Shown in pieces: positions 1 to 6,206 of a stretch of 10,584 bases of DNA. The position numbers and the translations under genes were made by a program. The DNA is from an uncultured Brevundimonas sp. (GTDB lineage: Bacteria > Pseudomonadota > Alphaproteobacteria > Caulobacterales > Caulobacteraceae), in NCBI GenBank assembly GCA_946885435.1, contig CAMPGL010000069.1, positions 1-10,584 of the forward strand, read 5' to 3'. The notes below the pieces were generated by a model. The model saw only the letters and a list, made by a program, of their open reading frames with translations. It was not told the origin of the DNA and searched no databases. Numbering within the stretch: the stretch's first letter is position 1; each line of letters opens with the position of its first letter.

Positions 1-554
1 ACCTGGTGGCAGATGCCGGTGCCGGGCGGCACGACGCGGAAGTTGTTGAAGGCCGAGGAGCCCCAGCGCAGGAAGCGGTAGCGCTCGATGTTGCGCTCAT
101 ACTCGCGCTCGACGTTGCGGCCGAAGGCCTTCGAGTCCCCGAAGTGATCGACCATCACCGAGTGGTCGATGACCAGATCCACGGGGTTCAGAGGATTGAT
201 CTTCGACGGATCGGCGCCCAGCGCCGTCATGGCGTCGCGCATGGCGGCCAGGTCGACCACCGCCGGCACGCCGGTGAAGTCCTGCATCAGCACCCGGGCC
301 GGGCGGAAGGCGATCTCGTGCTCGACCGAGCCCTTGTTGTCGATCCAGGCGGCGACGGCGCGCAGGTCGGCCTCGGTGACCGAGACGCCGTCCTCGTTGC
401 GCAGCAGGTTCTCCAGCAGCACCTTCATCGAGCGCGGCAGGCGGGAAATCCCGGCCAGACCGGCTTCCTCGGCGGCGGGAAGGCTGTAATAGGCGTACTT
501 CTTGCGCCCGACGGAAAGATCGCGCCGGGTGGTGAGGCTGTCGACTGACGGCAT
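1..554 (-). CDS. acnA: Aconitate hydratase A, N-terminal part (runs off the window)
   Basis: This is the N-terminal ~184 residues of a cytosolic aconitase, which interconverts citrate and isocitrate in the TCA cycle using a [4Fe-4S] cluster. Translation from the ATG at 552-554 gives [16 protein letters not shown]. It continues through conserved aconitase blocks: [12 protein letters not shown] (41-52), [13 protein letters not shown] (91-103), [12 protein letters not shown] (128-139) and the block at 162-184 containing WGSSAFNNF and [11 protein letters not shown]. The full protein is about 900 residues, so the cluster-binding cysteines and the C-terminal swivel domain lie outside the window. 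The start is chosen because the family begins with this short leader, and an AGAGGA lies about 10 bases upstream, inside the palindrome AGAGGATCCTCT (558-569). It is divergent from ccmA. The frame is open to the edge with no defect seen. Confidence 0.96.
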   Translation of the reverse strand, partial: MPSVDSLTTRRDLSVGRKKYAYYSLPAAEEAGLAGISRLPRSMKVLLENLLRNEDGVSVTEADLRAVAAWIDNKGSVEHEIAFRPARVLMQDFTGVPAVVDLAAMRDAMTALGADPSKINPLNPVDLVIDHSVMVDHFGDSKAFGRNVEREYERNIERYRFLRWGSSAFNNFRVVPPGTGICHQ

Positions 555-591
555 GGGAGAGGATCCTCTGATCAAAGCCGCCCGGAAATTC

Positions 592-607
592 GGTCGCGCG
601 GTCGCGC
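592..607. repeat. Tandem 8-bp repeat GGTCGCGC x2
   Basis: Two exact, adjacent copies of GGTCGCGC lie in the acnA leader between the start codon and the possible promoter. This may be chance in sequence this GC-rich; no function is assigned. Confidence 0.4.
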
Positions 608-669
608 GCTGGACGACGGGGCGCACAGGTCCCCGCCGCGCGCGGCGACAGCCTGCTGCGGCGTGGGCG

Positions 670-698
670 GATATAGCCCCGGTCAGGGGCTGCGTCCA
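670..698 (-). promoter_or_regulatory. Possible acnA promoter, reading leftward
   Basis: On the minus strand TGGACG (698-693) and TATATC (675-670) are separated by 17 bases. Each matches 4 of 6 positions of the sigma-70 consensus TTGACA/TATAAT. This would start acnA transcription near position 662 with a leader of roughly 108 bases. It is the only AT-containing block of this kind in the divergent acnA/ccmA gap. The match is modest, so this is a candidate only. Confidence 0.3.
675..691. repeat. Inverted repeat AGCCCC-ggtca-GGGGCT in the acnA/ccmA gap
   Basis: A perfect 6-bp inverted repeat with a 5-base loop lies in the spacer between the two proposed acnA promoter boxes and upstream of ccmA. 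It could be an operator for acnA or a hairpin in a ccmA leader transcript. No T-run follows on either strand, so it does not look like an intrinsic terminator. Confidence 0.45.
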
Positions 699-740
699 CG
701 TATCCACGACGGCGTCATGGGTATTGCGACAGGTTCGCAG

Positions 741-746
741 AGAGGA
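741..746 (+). promoter_or_regulatory. Ribosome binding site deciding the ccmA GTG start
   Basis: AGAGGA ends 9 bases before GTG 756. No comparable site precedes the in-frame ATG at 717, so it supports the shorter 196-residue CcmA. Confidence 0.6.
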
Positions 747-755
747 CGGCCGCCG

Positions 756-1346
756 GTGACCGTCCTCAGCGTGACCGGTCTGAGCATCGCGCGGGGCGAG
801 CGGGTGCTGTTCGAGGGGTTGTCCTTCGCGCTCATGGCGGGAGAGGCGCTGGCGCTGACGGGCGCGAACGGGGCCGGCAAGACCTCGCTGCTGCGGGCGG
901 TCGCGGGGTTGTTGAGGCCGAGGGCAGGTGAAGTCAGGCACGCCGGCGAGGGCGAGCCACGCGACGGGCTGCACCTCGTGGGACATATGGACGGCCTCAA
1001 GGCTGGGCGACTGGCGGACGACGAACTGGCTTTCCAGGCCCAGTGGTTGGGGGCGGATGCGGCCGGCGTGGCGAGAGCCGTCGAGCGGCTGGAGCTGCGC
1101 CGCCTCTTGCCGCTGGAGGTCCGCAAGCTGTCGGCGGGCCAGAGGCGGCGACTGGCGCTGGCGCGGCTGGTGGCGGCGCCCCGGCCCCTTTGGCTGCTGG
1201 ACGAGCCGCTAGCGCCGCTCGACGCGGCCTGGCGCGGGCGCATCGGGGAGCTGATGGCCGAGCACCTGGCCGGCGGCGGGGCCATCCTGGCGGCCGTTCA
1301 CGATCCCCTGCCCGTGCCGGCGCGCGCGCTGGAGCTCGGCCGATGA
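756..1346 (+). CDS. ccmA: Haem ABC exporter, ATP-binding protein CcmA
   Basis: CcmA is the cytoplasmic ATPase of the CcmABCD complex. ATP hydrolysis there drives release of haem-loaded CcmE for cytochrome c maturation (System I). The 196-residue product has all ABC motifs: Walker A GANGAGKT (36-43), signature LSAGQ (125-129), Walker B LWLLDEP (145-151, with D149/E150) and the switch histidine H182. The Q-loop region reads GHMDGLK where E. coli has GHQPGIK, a family-specific variant. I place the start at GTG 756: AGAGGA lies 9 bases upstream and the protein then begins [15 protein letters not shown], as CcmA proteins do. In-frame starts at ATG 717 and GTG 663 would add a leader without family resemblance. 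The stop overlaps the ccmB start (ATGA), so the two are translationally coupled. Confidence 0.94.
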   Translation: MTVLSVTGLSIARGERVLFEGLSFALMAGEALALTGANGAGKTSLLRAVAGLLRPRAGEVRHAGEGEPRDGLHLVGHMDGLKAGRLADDELAFQAQWLGADAAGVARAVERLELRRLLPLEVRKLSAGQRRRLALARLVAAPRPLWLLDEPLAPLDAAWRGRIGELMAEHLAGGGAILAAVHDPLPVPARALELGR

Positions 1347-2008
1347 GTCGCGCCTGGGTGCTGTTCGGACGCGAGTTTGGCCTGGCCTGGGGGCGAGGCG
1401 GCGGCCTCGTGCTGGCGCTCGGCTTCTATGCGGCGATCACGGCGCTGACGCCGCTGGCGTCCGGCTCGGATCCCGAGCTGCTGTCCGGCTTGGCCATCGG
1501 CTCGGCCTGGCTGGCGCTGGCGCTGTCCAGCCTGCTTTCCCTGGAGCGCATGTTCGAGCGGGACTACGAGGACGGGGCCCTCGACCTGCTGGCGCTCGGG
1601 CCCGAGCCTCTACCGATCGTCTGCCTGATCAAGGCGCTGGCCCACTGGGTCTCTATCGGCCTGCCGCTGGCGCTGGCGGCGCCTGTGGCCATGATCGCGC
1701 TCGGGGCGCCGAGCAGCCTGGCGGGCCTGTCGCTGCTGACGGCCCTGATCGGCGGACTGGGATTCTCCTTCACCGGCGCGATGGGGGCGGCGCTGTCGCT
1801 CGGCTCCAGGCGCGGAGGGCTGCTGATCGCGGTCGTCGTCCTGCCCCTGTTCATCCCGCCGGTGGTGTTCGGGGCGGGCGTGCTGGCCTCGGCGGCGCAG
1901 GGGCTGGCCTGGGCGCCGGGACTGGCGCTGCTGTCGGCCTGGACCTTGTTCGCCCTGGTGCTGTCGCCCATGGTGGCGGCGCTTTCGGTGCGCGAGGCGC
2001 TGGACTGA
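1343..2008 (+). CDS. ccmB: Haem exporter membrane protein CcmB
   Basis: CcmB is the integral inner-membrane partner of CcmA in the haem-handling ABC complex of cytochrome c biogenesis. The product is 221 residues, against about 220 in E. coli. It shows about six hydrophobic segments (roughly 21-38, 50-67, 96-120, 127-152, 158-180, 192-215). The family-conserved cytoplasmic block [17 protein letters not shown] (67-83) corresponds to the E. coli LDRLFRDDYQDGSLE region, and [19 protein letters not shown] (155-173) is also typical. Its ATG lies inside the ccmA stop (ATGA overlap). Normally ccmC and ccmD follow. Here the next gene is a DUF4893 lipoprotein 11 bases downstream, so ccmC must be elsewhere or missing. 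Confidence 0.94.
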   Translation: MSRAWVLFGREFGLAWGRGGGLVLALGFYAAITALTPLASGSDPELLSGLAIGSAWLALALSSLLSLERMFERDYEDGALDLLALGPEPLPIVCLIKALAHWVSIGLPLALAAPVAMIALGAPSSLAGLSLLTALIGGLGFSFTGAMGAALSLGSRRGGLLIAVVVLPLFIPPVVFGAGVLASAAQGLAWAPGLALLSAWTLFALVLSPMVAALSVREALD

Positions 2009-2019
2009 GGAGGCGAGCG

Positions 2020-2703
2020 ATGCCGATCCGAACTTCCATCGTGGCCATCTCCCTGGCGGCCCTGACGCTCGCCGCCTGCGCCACCGGCCCCGGCCCCGCC
2101 GTCTATCCGCCCGGTCCGCCGCCGCCGCCCGCGCCGCCGGGAGAGGGCCCGGGCGGCGGAGGGGTGCTGCGCGACTGGCGGGCCATCATCACGCCGCGCG
2201 ATCGCGACCGGCTCGACCGGCTGGGAGCGGCCTGGGACCGGGCGCTGGATCAGGCGCGGCGTTCCGAAGGCTCGGGCGATCTGAGGTCGGTCGGCGACCT
2301 GATCAACCCGGACGCCGCGCTGGACACGCCCGCGCCCCCGCCGGGCCGATACCGGTGCCGGACGGTCAAGCTGGGGCATCAGGGCCCGAGCGGACTTGGC
2401 TTTGTCGTCTACGGCTGGTTCGAATGCGAAATCGAGCGGACGGCCCAGGGCCTGCGCCTGGTCAAGACCACCGGCTCGCAGCGGCCGAGCGGGCTGCTGT
2501 TCCCCGAGGATCGCGAGGGCATGGTCTTCCTCGGCTCGCTGGCGGTGGGGGACGAGCCGCGCGCCACCTCCTACGGGACAAATGACGAGCGGGACTTCGC
2601 GGCTCGGCTGGAGCGGATCGGCCGCGAGCGCTGGCGGCTGGTGATCCCCTGGCCGGAATACGAATCCACGCTGGACCTGATCGAACTGGTTCCCGCCTCC
2701 TGA
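2020..2703 (+). CDS. DUF4893 domain lipoprotein
   Basis: The function is unknown. The 227-residue product starts with a lipoprotein signal: MPIRTS, a hydrophobic stretch, then a lipobox ending LAAC with the modified cysteine at 20. It should be anchored in the periplasm, probably at the outer membrane. A low-complexity proline/glycine linker follows (24-48). The rest matches my memory of DUF4893 of sphingomonads and Caulobacterales: DWRAIITPRDRDRLDRL (52-68), PPGRYRCRTVKLG (107-119), WFECEIE (133-139), TGSQRPSGLLFPEDRE (151-166) and RIGRERWRLVIPWPE (199-213). C113 and C136 could form a disulfide. A strong ribosome binding site, GAGGAGG (2007-2013), lies 6 bases before the ATG and overlaps the end of ccmB. 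Position in the ccm run suggests cotranscription, not a proven role in haem handling. Confidence 0.85.
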   Translation: MPIRTSIVAISLAALTLAACATGPGPAVYPPGPPPPPAPPGEGPGGGGVLRDWRAIITPRDRDRLDRLGAAWDRALDQARRSEGSGDLRSVGDLINPDAALDTPAPPPGRYRCRTVKLGHQGPSGLGFVVYGWFECEIERTAQGLRLVKTTGSQRPSGLLFPEDREGMVFLGSLAVGDEPRATSYGTNDERDFAARLERIGRERWRLVIPWPEYESTLDLIELVPAS

Positions 2704-2705
2704 GG

Positions 2706-3878
2706 ATGAAGCGGTCCATCGGCATCGGCGGGGCGGGCCCAAGCGGCCTGGCCTTCGCCCTGATGGCGGCCCGGCGCGGCGATGAGGTCGTGGTCCACGA
2801 GCGCTTCGAGGCGCCGCGCCCGGTCGGGTCCGGCTTCCTGCTGCAGCCGACGGGCCTGGCCGTGCTGGAAGCGCTGGGACTGGATGCTCCCGTCCGGGAC
2901 AGGGGCGCGGTGATCCGCCGGCTGTACGGCGAGCGCGCCCGCATCGGCCAGGCTGTGCTGGATGTGGCCTACGCCGACCTGCGCGGCGGGGAGACGGCGC
3001 TGGGCCTGCACCGGGCGAGCCTGTTCGAGGTGCTGTACGCGGCCTGCCTGGACGCGGGCGTCCGGTTCGAGACGGGCTTCGAGGTCGCGGGCCGGGCCGA
3101 CGGACGGTTCGAGGCGAAGGACGGGCGAAGGTCGGCTCGGTTCGACCTGCTGGTCGATGCGTTGGGGACGCGGTCGCCCTTCTGCGGGGCCCGAAGGGAC
3201 CTGTCCTTCGGGGCGCTGTGGGCCACCGTGCCGCTTGGCGACGGCTTCATGGGCGATGCGCTGGAGCAGCGCTATCAGGCTGCGCGCCTGATGGCCGGGG
3301 TCCTGCCCAATGGCGCGGCGCCGGGAATCGAAGGGCCGAGCGCGACCTTCTTCTGGAGCCTGAAACCGAGCCAGTACGCCGCCTGGCGCGCCGAGGGGCT
3401 GGAGGCCTGGAAGGCGGATGTCGTGCGGCTCTGGCCCGAGACGGCGGGCCTGCTCGCAGCCATCACCGATCCCGACCAGATGATCCCCGCCCGCTACGCC
3501 CACAGCACCCGCGCCTCGATGACCGAGCCGGGGCTGGCGGTGATCGGCGACGCGGCCCATTCGACCAGCCCGCAGCTGGGCCAGGGGGTGAACATGGGCC
3601 TGCTGGACGCCTGGGCGCTCGACCTCGCACTGGCGGAGCACCGCGACCTCGACGCGGCGCTGACGGTCTACGCCGGCTCGCGCTGGCTGCACGTGCGGCT
3701 GTATCAGTCGTTGTCCTGGGCCTTCACGCCCTTCTACCAGTCCGATGACCCTATCCGGCCGGCGGTCCGCGACCACGTGCTGGGCTGGGTCAGCCGCATC
3801 CCGCCGAGCCCGCGCCTGCTGGCCGCCACGGTGGCGGGCCTGCTGCTCGACCCCAGGAAGAGCCTCGGCCTCAGCTGA
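2706..3878 (+). CDS. FAD-dependent oxidoreductase, aromatic hydroxylase (PHBH/UbiH) family
   Basis: This is a 390-residue class A flavoprotein of the group that hydroxylates aromatic or similar rings with NAD(P)H and O2; the substrate is unknown. Seen in the sequence: the N-terminal dinucleotide-binding GAGPSG (9-14), with E32 ending the second strand where FAD ribose is bound; R103 in GLHRASLFE; and the second FAD motif GDAAHSTSPQLGQG (281-294). The middle 'DG' motif, usually DGxxS, reads DALGTRS (151-157), with alanine for glycine. The C-terminal ~70 residues (WAFTPFYQSDDPIRP and after) resemble those of FAD monooxygenases that act on small molecules. It begins 2 bases after the DUF4893 stop, so it is probably coupled to it. 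Its 3' end overlaps the convergent serine hydrolase gene by 8 bp. Confidence 0.87.
   Translation: MKRSIGIGGAGPSGLAFALMAARRGDEVVVHERFEAPRPVGSGFLLQPTGLAVLEALGLDAPVRDRGAVIRRLYGERARIGQAVLDVAYADLRGGETALGLHRASLFEVLYAACLDAGVRFETGFEVAGRADGRFEAKDGRRSARFDLLVDALGTRSPFCGARRDLSFGALWATVPLGDGFMGDALEQRYQAARLMAGVLPNGAAPGIEGPSATFFWSLKPSQYAAWRAEGLEAWKADVVRLWPETAGLLAAITDPDQMIPARYAHSTRASMTEPGLAVIGDAAHSTSPQLGQGVNMGLLDAWALDLALAEHRDLDAALTVYAGSRWLHVRLYQSLSWAFTPFYQSDDPIRPAVRDHVLGWVSRIPPSPRLLAATVAGLLLDPRKSLGLS
3871..3878. other. Shared stop-codon palindrome TCAGCTGA between convergent genes
   Basis: The FAD gene ends AGC TGA on the plus strand and the serine hydrolase ends AGC TGA on the minus strand. Both use the same self-complementary octamer, so the genes overlap by 8 bp and no room is left for a terminator between them. 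Confidence 0.9.
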
Positions 3879-5517
3879 CCTTCACCAGCCGCAGGTCGTG
3901 GAAGTCGTAGGAGAAATCCGCGTCCGGAGAGACCGCCCGCATGGTGGCCCGTACGGGACGGCCGTTCTCCAGTTCGAAGGTGACGAAGGTGTCCTCCTCG
4001 CGCCGGTCGGGGAAGCGGGTGCGCATCGTGTCGCCCGCGTACGGCTCCAAAGGTCCGGCAAGGGCGGGCGTACGGGTGAAACGGATTTCGAGGACGCCAG
4101 GACCGGGTCCGGGGCTAGGCCGAGTATGATGGACTTCGATGTCGCCGTACCAAGGATCTCGCCAAGTTCCGGCATAGGCCTCAAGCGGCAGAGATGGCCA
4201 TGACGTGCGAAGTTGAGCAGCCATAATGGCCTCGGCGGCTTCAAGCGAGCGGGCGGCGCCCTCGCCCTCCAGCCGCTTGGAGTCCGCGATCCAGTCGAAG
4301 CCGGCCTTGTCCATGGCGATGTCGGTCAGGCCTGAGCGCAGCGCGCGCAGCAGGAAGCTCTCCTCGGCGTTGGAGAAGATCGACACGCCCGTACGCCGGC
4401 CCGGGATCAGCAGGGTCGCCGAGATGCCGCCGGGCGAGCCGCCGCCGTGGCTGACCAGCCGCTCGCCGCGATAGTCCTGGACCGACCAGCCCATGGCGTA
4501 GGTGCTGGCGATGGCGCGGCCGGGGAGTTCGGCGGTCGGGCCGGGCGAGGAGTTGGAGATGATGTTGGGCCGCCACATCTCGGCGGACCGAGCCTCGGAC
4601 CACAGGCGGTTCCCCGACGGCGCGACGCCCTGCGCCAGCTGGGTCTTCATCCACTCGGCCCATTCGACGGGGCTGGTGCAGACGCCGCCCGCGGCCCCGG
4701 CCGAATCCCAGTTCCAGATGCCGGGAATGGTCTCGGACAGGAGCGTCATCGGCCCCTGATAGCGCAGGGGCGGTCCGACCCGGCCGTGCGGCAGGGCCGA
4801 CAGCTCGGTCTGCGCCATGCTGGTCAGGGGCACGGTGCGGGCCATGCCGAGCGGATCTAGGATGCGGGCCTGGAGCACCTCCTCCCAGGGCCGGCCCTCG
4901 ACGGCGGCGATGATCTCGCCGGCCACGACGAACATCAGGTTGCAGTAGTGATACCCGGCGCGGAAGCCGTGCTCGATCGGCACGTGCGGGACCGCCGCCA
5001 TGATCTCGGCGCGGGTCCGGTCCGAATTGGGCCAGAACAGCAGGTCGCCGGCGCCCAGCCCAAAGCCCGCGCGGTGGGACAGGGTGTCCCGGACCGTGAT
5101 CAGCTCTCCGATCACCGGATCCGACAGGGTGAAGCCCGGCAGATAGGTCCGGACCGGCGCGTCCCACGCGACCTTGCCCTCGTCGACCAGCATGGCCAGC
5201 AGGGCGGCGGTCATGGCCTTGGTGTTCGACGCCACGGCGAACAGGGTGTTTTCGTCGGCCGGCGTCTCGGTTCCCTGACGGCGGACGCCATAGCCGCGGG
5301 ACATGACCGTGCGGCCGTCCTTGACCACCGCGATCCCCAGCGCCGGCTGATCCGGCCAGGCGGCCATGGCCTGACGCACATAGGCGTCGACGGCGTCGGC
5401 CAGGGCCGCGTCCTGATCCTGCGCCTGCGCAAACCCGCTCCAGCCGACCAGCGGCAGGGCCGACCCCGCGGCCAGCACCCCACGACGCGTCACGCGCGAC
5501 AGATCAAAACCGGACAT
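3871..5517 (-). CDS. Tat-exported serine hydrolase (class C beta-lactamase/esterase family) with DUF3471-like tail
   Basis: This is a 548-residue penicillin-binding-protein-like hydrolase. The family includes D-aminopeptidases, esterases and AmpC-type enzymes; the substrate here is unknown. The N-terminus carries a twin-arginine signal (TRRGVLAAG, 10-18) and a likely cleavage after AQA (30-32), giving periplasmic export. Catalytic motifs are SxxK as SNTK (S97, K100), YxN as YCN (Y191-N193) and HGG (357-359) for the third motif. Residues ~440-548 form a beta-rich DUF3471-like domain. GGGAG sits 7 bases before the ATG. Residues 430-479 (4081-4230) have codon use very unlike the rest of the gene (25 of 50 codons end in A or T, against 3 of 50 just before). 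The next gene upstream is more than 330 bases away, so it is probably transcribed alone. It could be annotated as a beta-lactamase, but resistance should not be assumed. Confidence 0.92.
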   Translation of the reverse strand: MSGFDLSRVTRRGVLAAGSALPLVGWSGFAQAQDQDAALADAVDAYVRQAMAAWPDQPALGIAVVKDGRTVMSRGYGVRRQGTETPADENTLFAVASNTKAMTAALLAMLVDEGKVAWDAPVRTYLPGFTLSDPVIGELITVRDTLSHRAGFGLGAGDLLFWPNSDRTRAEIMAAVPHVPIEHGFRAGYHYCNLMFVVAGEIIAAVEGRPWEEVLQARILDPLGMARTVPLTSMAQTELSALPHGRVGPPLRYQGPMTLLSETIPGIWNWDSAGAAGGVCTSPVEWAEWMKTQLAQGVAPSGNRLWSEARSAEMWRPNIISNSSPGPTAELPGRAIASTYAMGWSVQDYRGERLVSHGGGSPGGISATLLIPGRRTGVSIFSNAEESFLLRALRSGLTDIAMDKAGFDWIADSKRLEGEGAARSLEAAEAIMAAQLRTSWPSLPLEAYAGTWRDPWYGDIEVHHTRPSPGPGPGVLEIRFTRTPALAGPLEPYAGDTMRTRFPDRREEDTFVTFELENGRPVRATMRAVSPDADFSYDFHDLRLVKVS

Positions 5518-5594
5518 GAAGACGCTCCCGACACTTCCAGCGCCGGACCCTAGCCCAGCGGCCGCGCGCCTGTCCCGCGCCGATTTCCAAGATC

Positions 5595-5639
5595 GGTGTC
5601 GCGGCTCGTTTCACAGCGACAGGGCGACACAGCGACACC
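5595..5639. repeat. Phased GCGACA repeats within an inverted repeat (possible operator)
   Basis: GCGACA occurs at 5616-5621, 5624-5629 and 5632-5637, spaced exactly 8 bp apart. The nonamer ACAGCGACA is repeated at 5613-5621 and 5629-5637. The outermost copy also forms a perfect 8-bp inverted repeat with GGTGTCGC at 5595-5602 (partner GCGACACC, 5632-5639). The block lies about 80-120 bases before the serine hydrolase start, where an operator could be expected. The regulator is unknown. Confidence 0.45.
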
Positions 5640-5813
5640 CGATATGTGCAAATACAATCGCTTGCAGGACCCTCAGGCCACGGTAGCGACGGATTATCGG
5701 AAATCACGACCAGAGCCTCAGCCGCGGACCCGACAGCCCGCACGCGATGATCCCACCGCCACGGCGGAGGAGCATAAACAGCCGCGTGATTGAGCCTGGC
5801 CGCTGAACTGGCG

Positions 5814-5835
5814 CGCCTTTTCCTGGCGAAAAGCG
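5814..5835 (-). terminator. Stem-loop after the holin-like gene, possible weak terminator
   Basis: CGC-TTTTC (with one bulged C) pairs with GAAAA-GCG around the loop CTGGC. The stem begins 17 bases downstream of the stop codon of the minus-strand holin-like gene. No uridine run follows the stem on the minus strand, so it is not a classic intrinsic terminator. It may be a 3'-end stabilising hairpin. Confidence 0.3.
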
Positions 5836-5851
5836 AGAATCCAGCCCCCGG

Positions 5852-6202
5852 TCAGTCGTCCTTCGGCCTGACCAGCGAGCCGGTCACCCAGCTGACCGCG
5901 CCGGTGACAATGGCGCAGCCGACGCCCGGCCACAGGCCGTCGACCACGAAGCCGCCGAGCAGGCTGGCCACGATGCCGATCATGGCCGCGTTCACCACCA
6001 GCAGGAACAGGCCGAAGGTCACGAGCGTGATCGGGAAGGTCAGGAAGACCAGGATCGGCCGCACGAGCGCGTTGACGATCCCGAGCAGCAGCGCCGCGGC
6101 AATCAGGCTGCCGGTCGAGAGCACCTCGACGCCTGGGACGATCTCGGACGCCAGCCAGAGCCCGAGGGCGGTGAAGACGGCCTGGAGCAGGAAGGTCAGC
6201 AT
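5852..6202 (-). CDS. Small membrane protein, phage holin superfamily IV (4 TMS)
   Basis: This 116-residue, almost wholly hydrophobic protein has four predicted membrane spans (about 3-20, 32-48, 50-80, 90-110). It carries the family's conserved blocks ASEIVPGVEV (18-27), GIVNALVRPILVFLTFPIT (41-59) and FGLFLLVVNAA (63-73). The family name comes from similarity to mycobacteriophage holins, but it is widespread on bacterial chromosomes and the role there is unknown. Nothing phage-like surrounds it here. The ATG follows the hisC stop by 4 bases, so translation is probably coupled to hisC. It ends in a short charged tail, VRPKDD. I am confident of the family and not of any lytic function. Confidence 0.88.
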   Translation of the reverse strand: MLTFLLQAVFTALGLWLASEIVPGVEVLSTGSLIAAALLLGIVNALVRPILVFLTFPITLVTFGLFLLVVNAAMIGIVASLLGGFVVDGLWPGVGCAIVTGAVSWVTGSLVRPKDD

Positions 6203-6206
6203 CGCC

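Larger units (their letters stand above)
5518..5851. other. Gene-free gap upstream of the serine hydrolase
   Basis: No supported gene lies in these 334 bases. Short open frames exist on both strands, but none has family resemblance or a good ribosome binding site. The stretch around 5641-5665 is the least GC-rich part of the gap and is a likely promoter zone. It contains the inverted repeat TGCAA-n10-TTGCA, and on the plus strand GCGACA (5632-5637) followed about 15 bases later by TACAAT. No gene lies rightward on the plus strand for that arrangement to drive. A phased hexamer array and a stem-loop in the gap are listed separately. Confidence 0.6.

Noticed and set aside
1043..2008. Longer reading of ccmB starting inside ccmA (321 codons)
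   Set aside because: The first 100 codons overlap ccmA in another frame and are Ala/Gly/Arg-rich. The ATG at 1343 gives the normal CcmB length and N-terminus.
1564..2742. 392-codon minus-strand frame opposite ccmB and DUF4893
   Set aside because: It crosses two well-supported genes and the gap between them, and shows no recognisable motif.
2571..3776. 401-codon minus-strand frame opposite the FAD oxidoreductase
   Set aside because: It lies antisense to a gene with intact FAD-binding motifs, and its product has the low-complexity Arg/Gln/Gly/Pro make-up of a shadow frame.
3871..5517. Antibiotic-resistance beta-lactamase
   Set aside because: The SxxK, YxN and HGG motifs define a wide hydrolase family. 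The ~110-residue DUF3471-like tail is typical of the peptidase/esterase branch, so resistance cannot be claimed.
5504..5743. 79-codon minus-strand frame in the gap upstream of the serine hydrolase
   Set aside because: It overlaps the hydrolase start, has no visible ribosome binding site and does not resemble any protein I know. The region fits a promoter better.
5744..5775. CCGCC-AC-GGCGG as a terminator hairpin
   Set aside because: The loop would be only 2 bases, too small for a stable hairpin, and no T-run follows.
5596..5793. 65-codon plus-strand frame in the same gap
   Set aside because: There is no ribosome binding site or family resemblance, and the composition looks random.
5852..6202. 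Prophage remnant suggested by the 'holin' family name
   Set aside because: This family is common on bacterial chromosomes and no phage gene, integrase or attachment repeat lies nearby. It is coupled to hisC.
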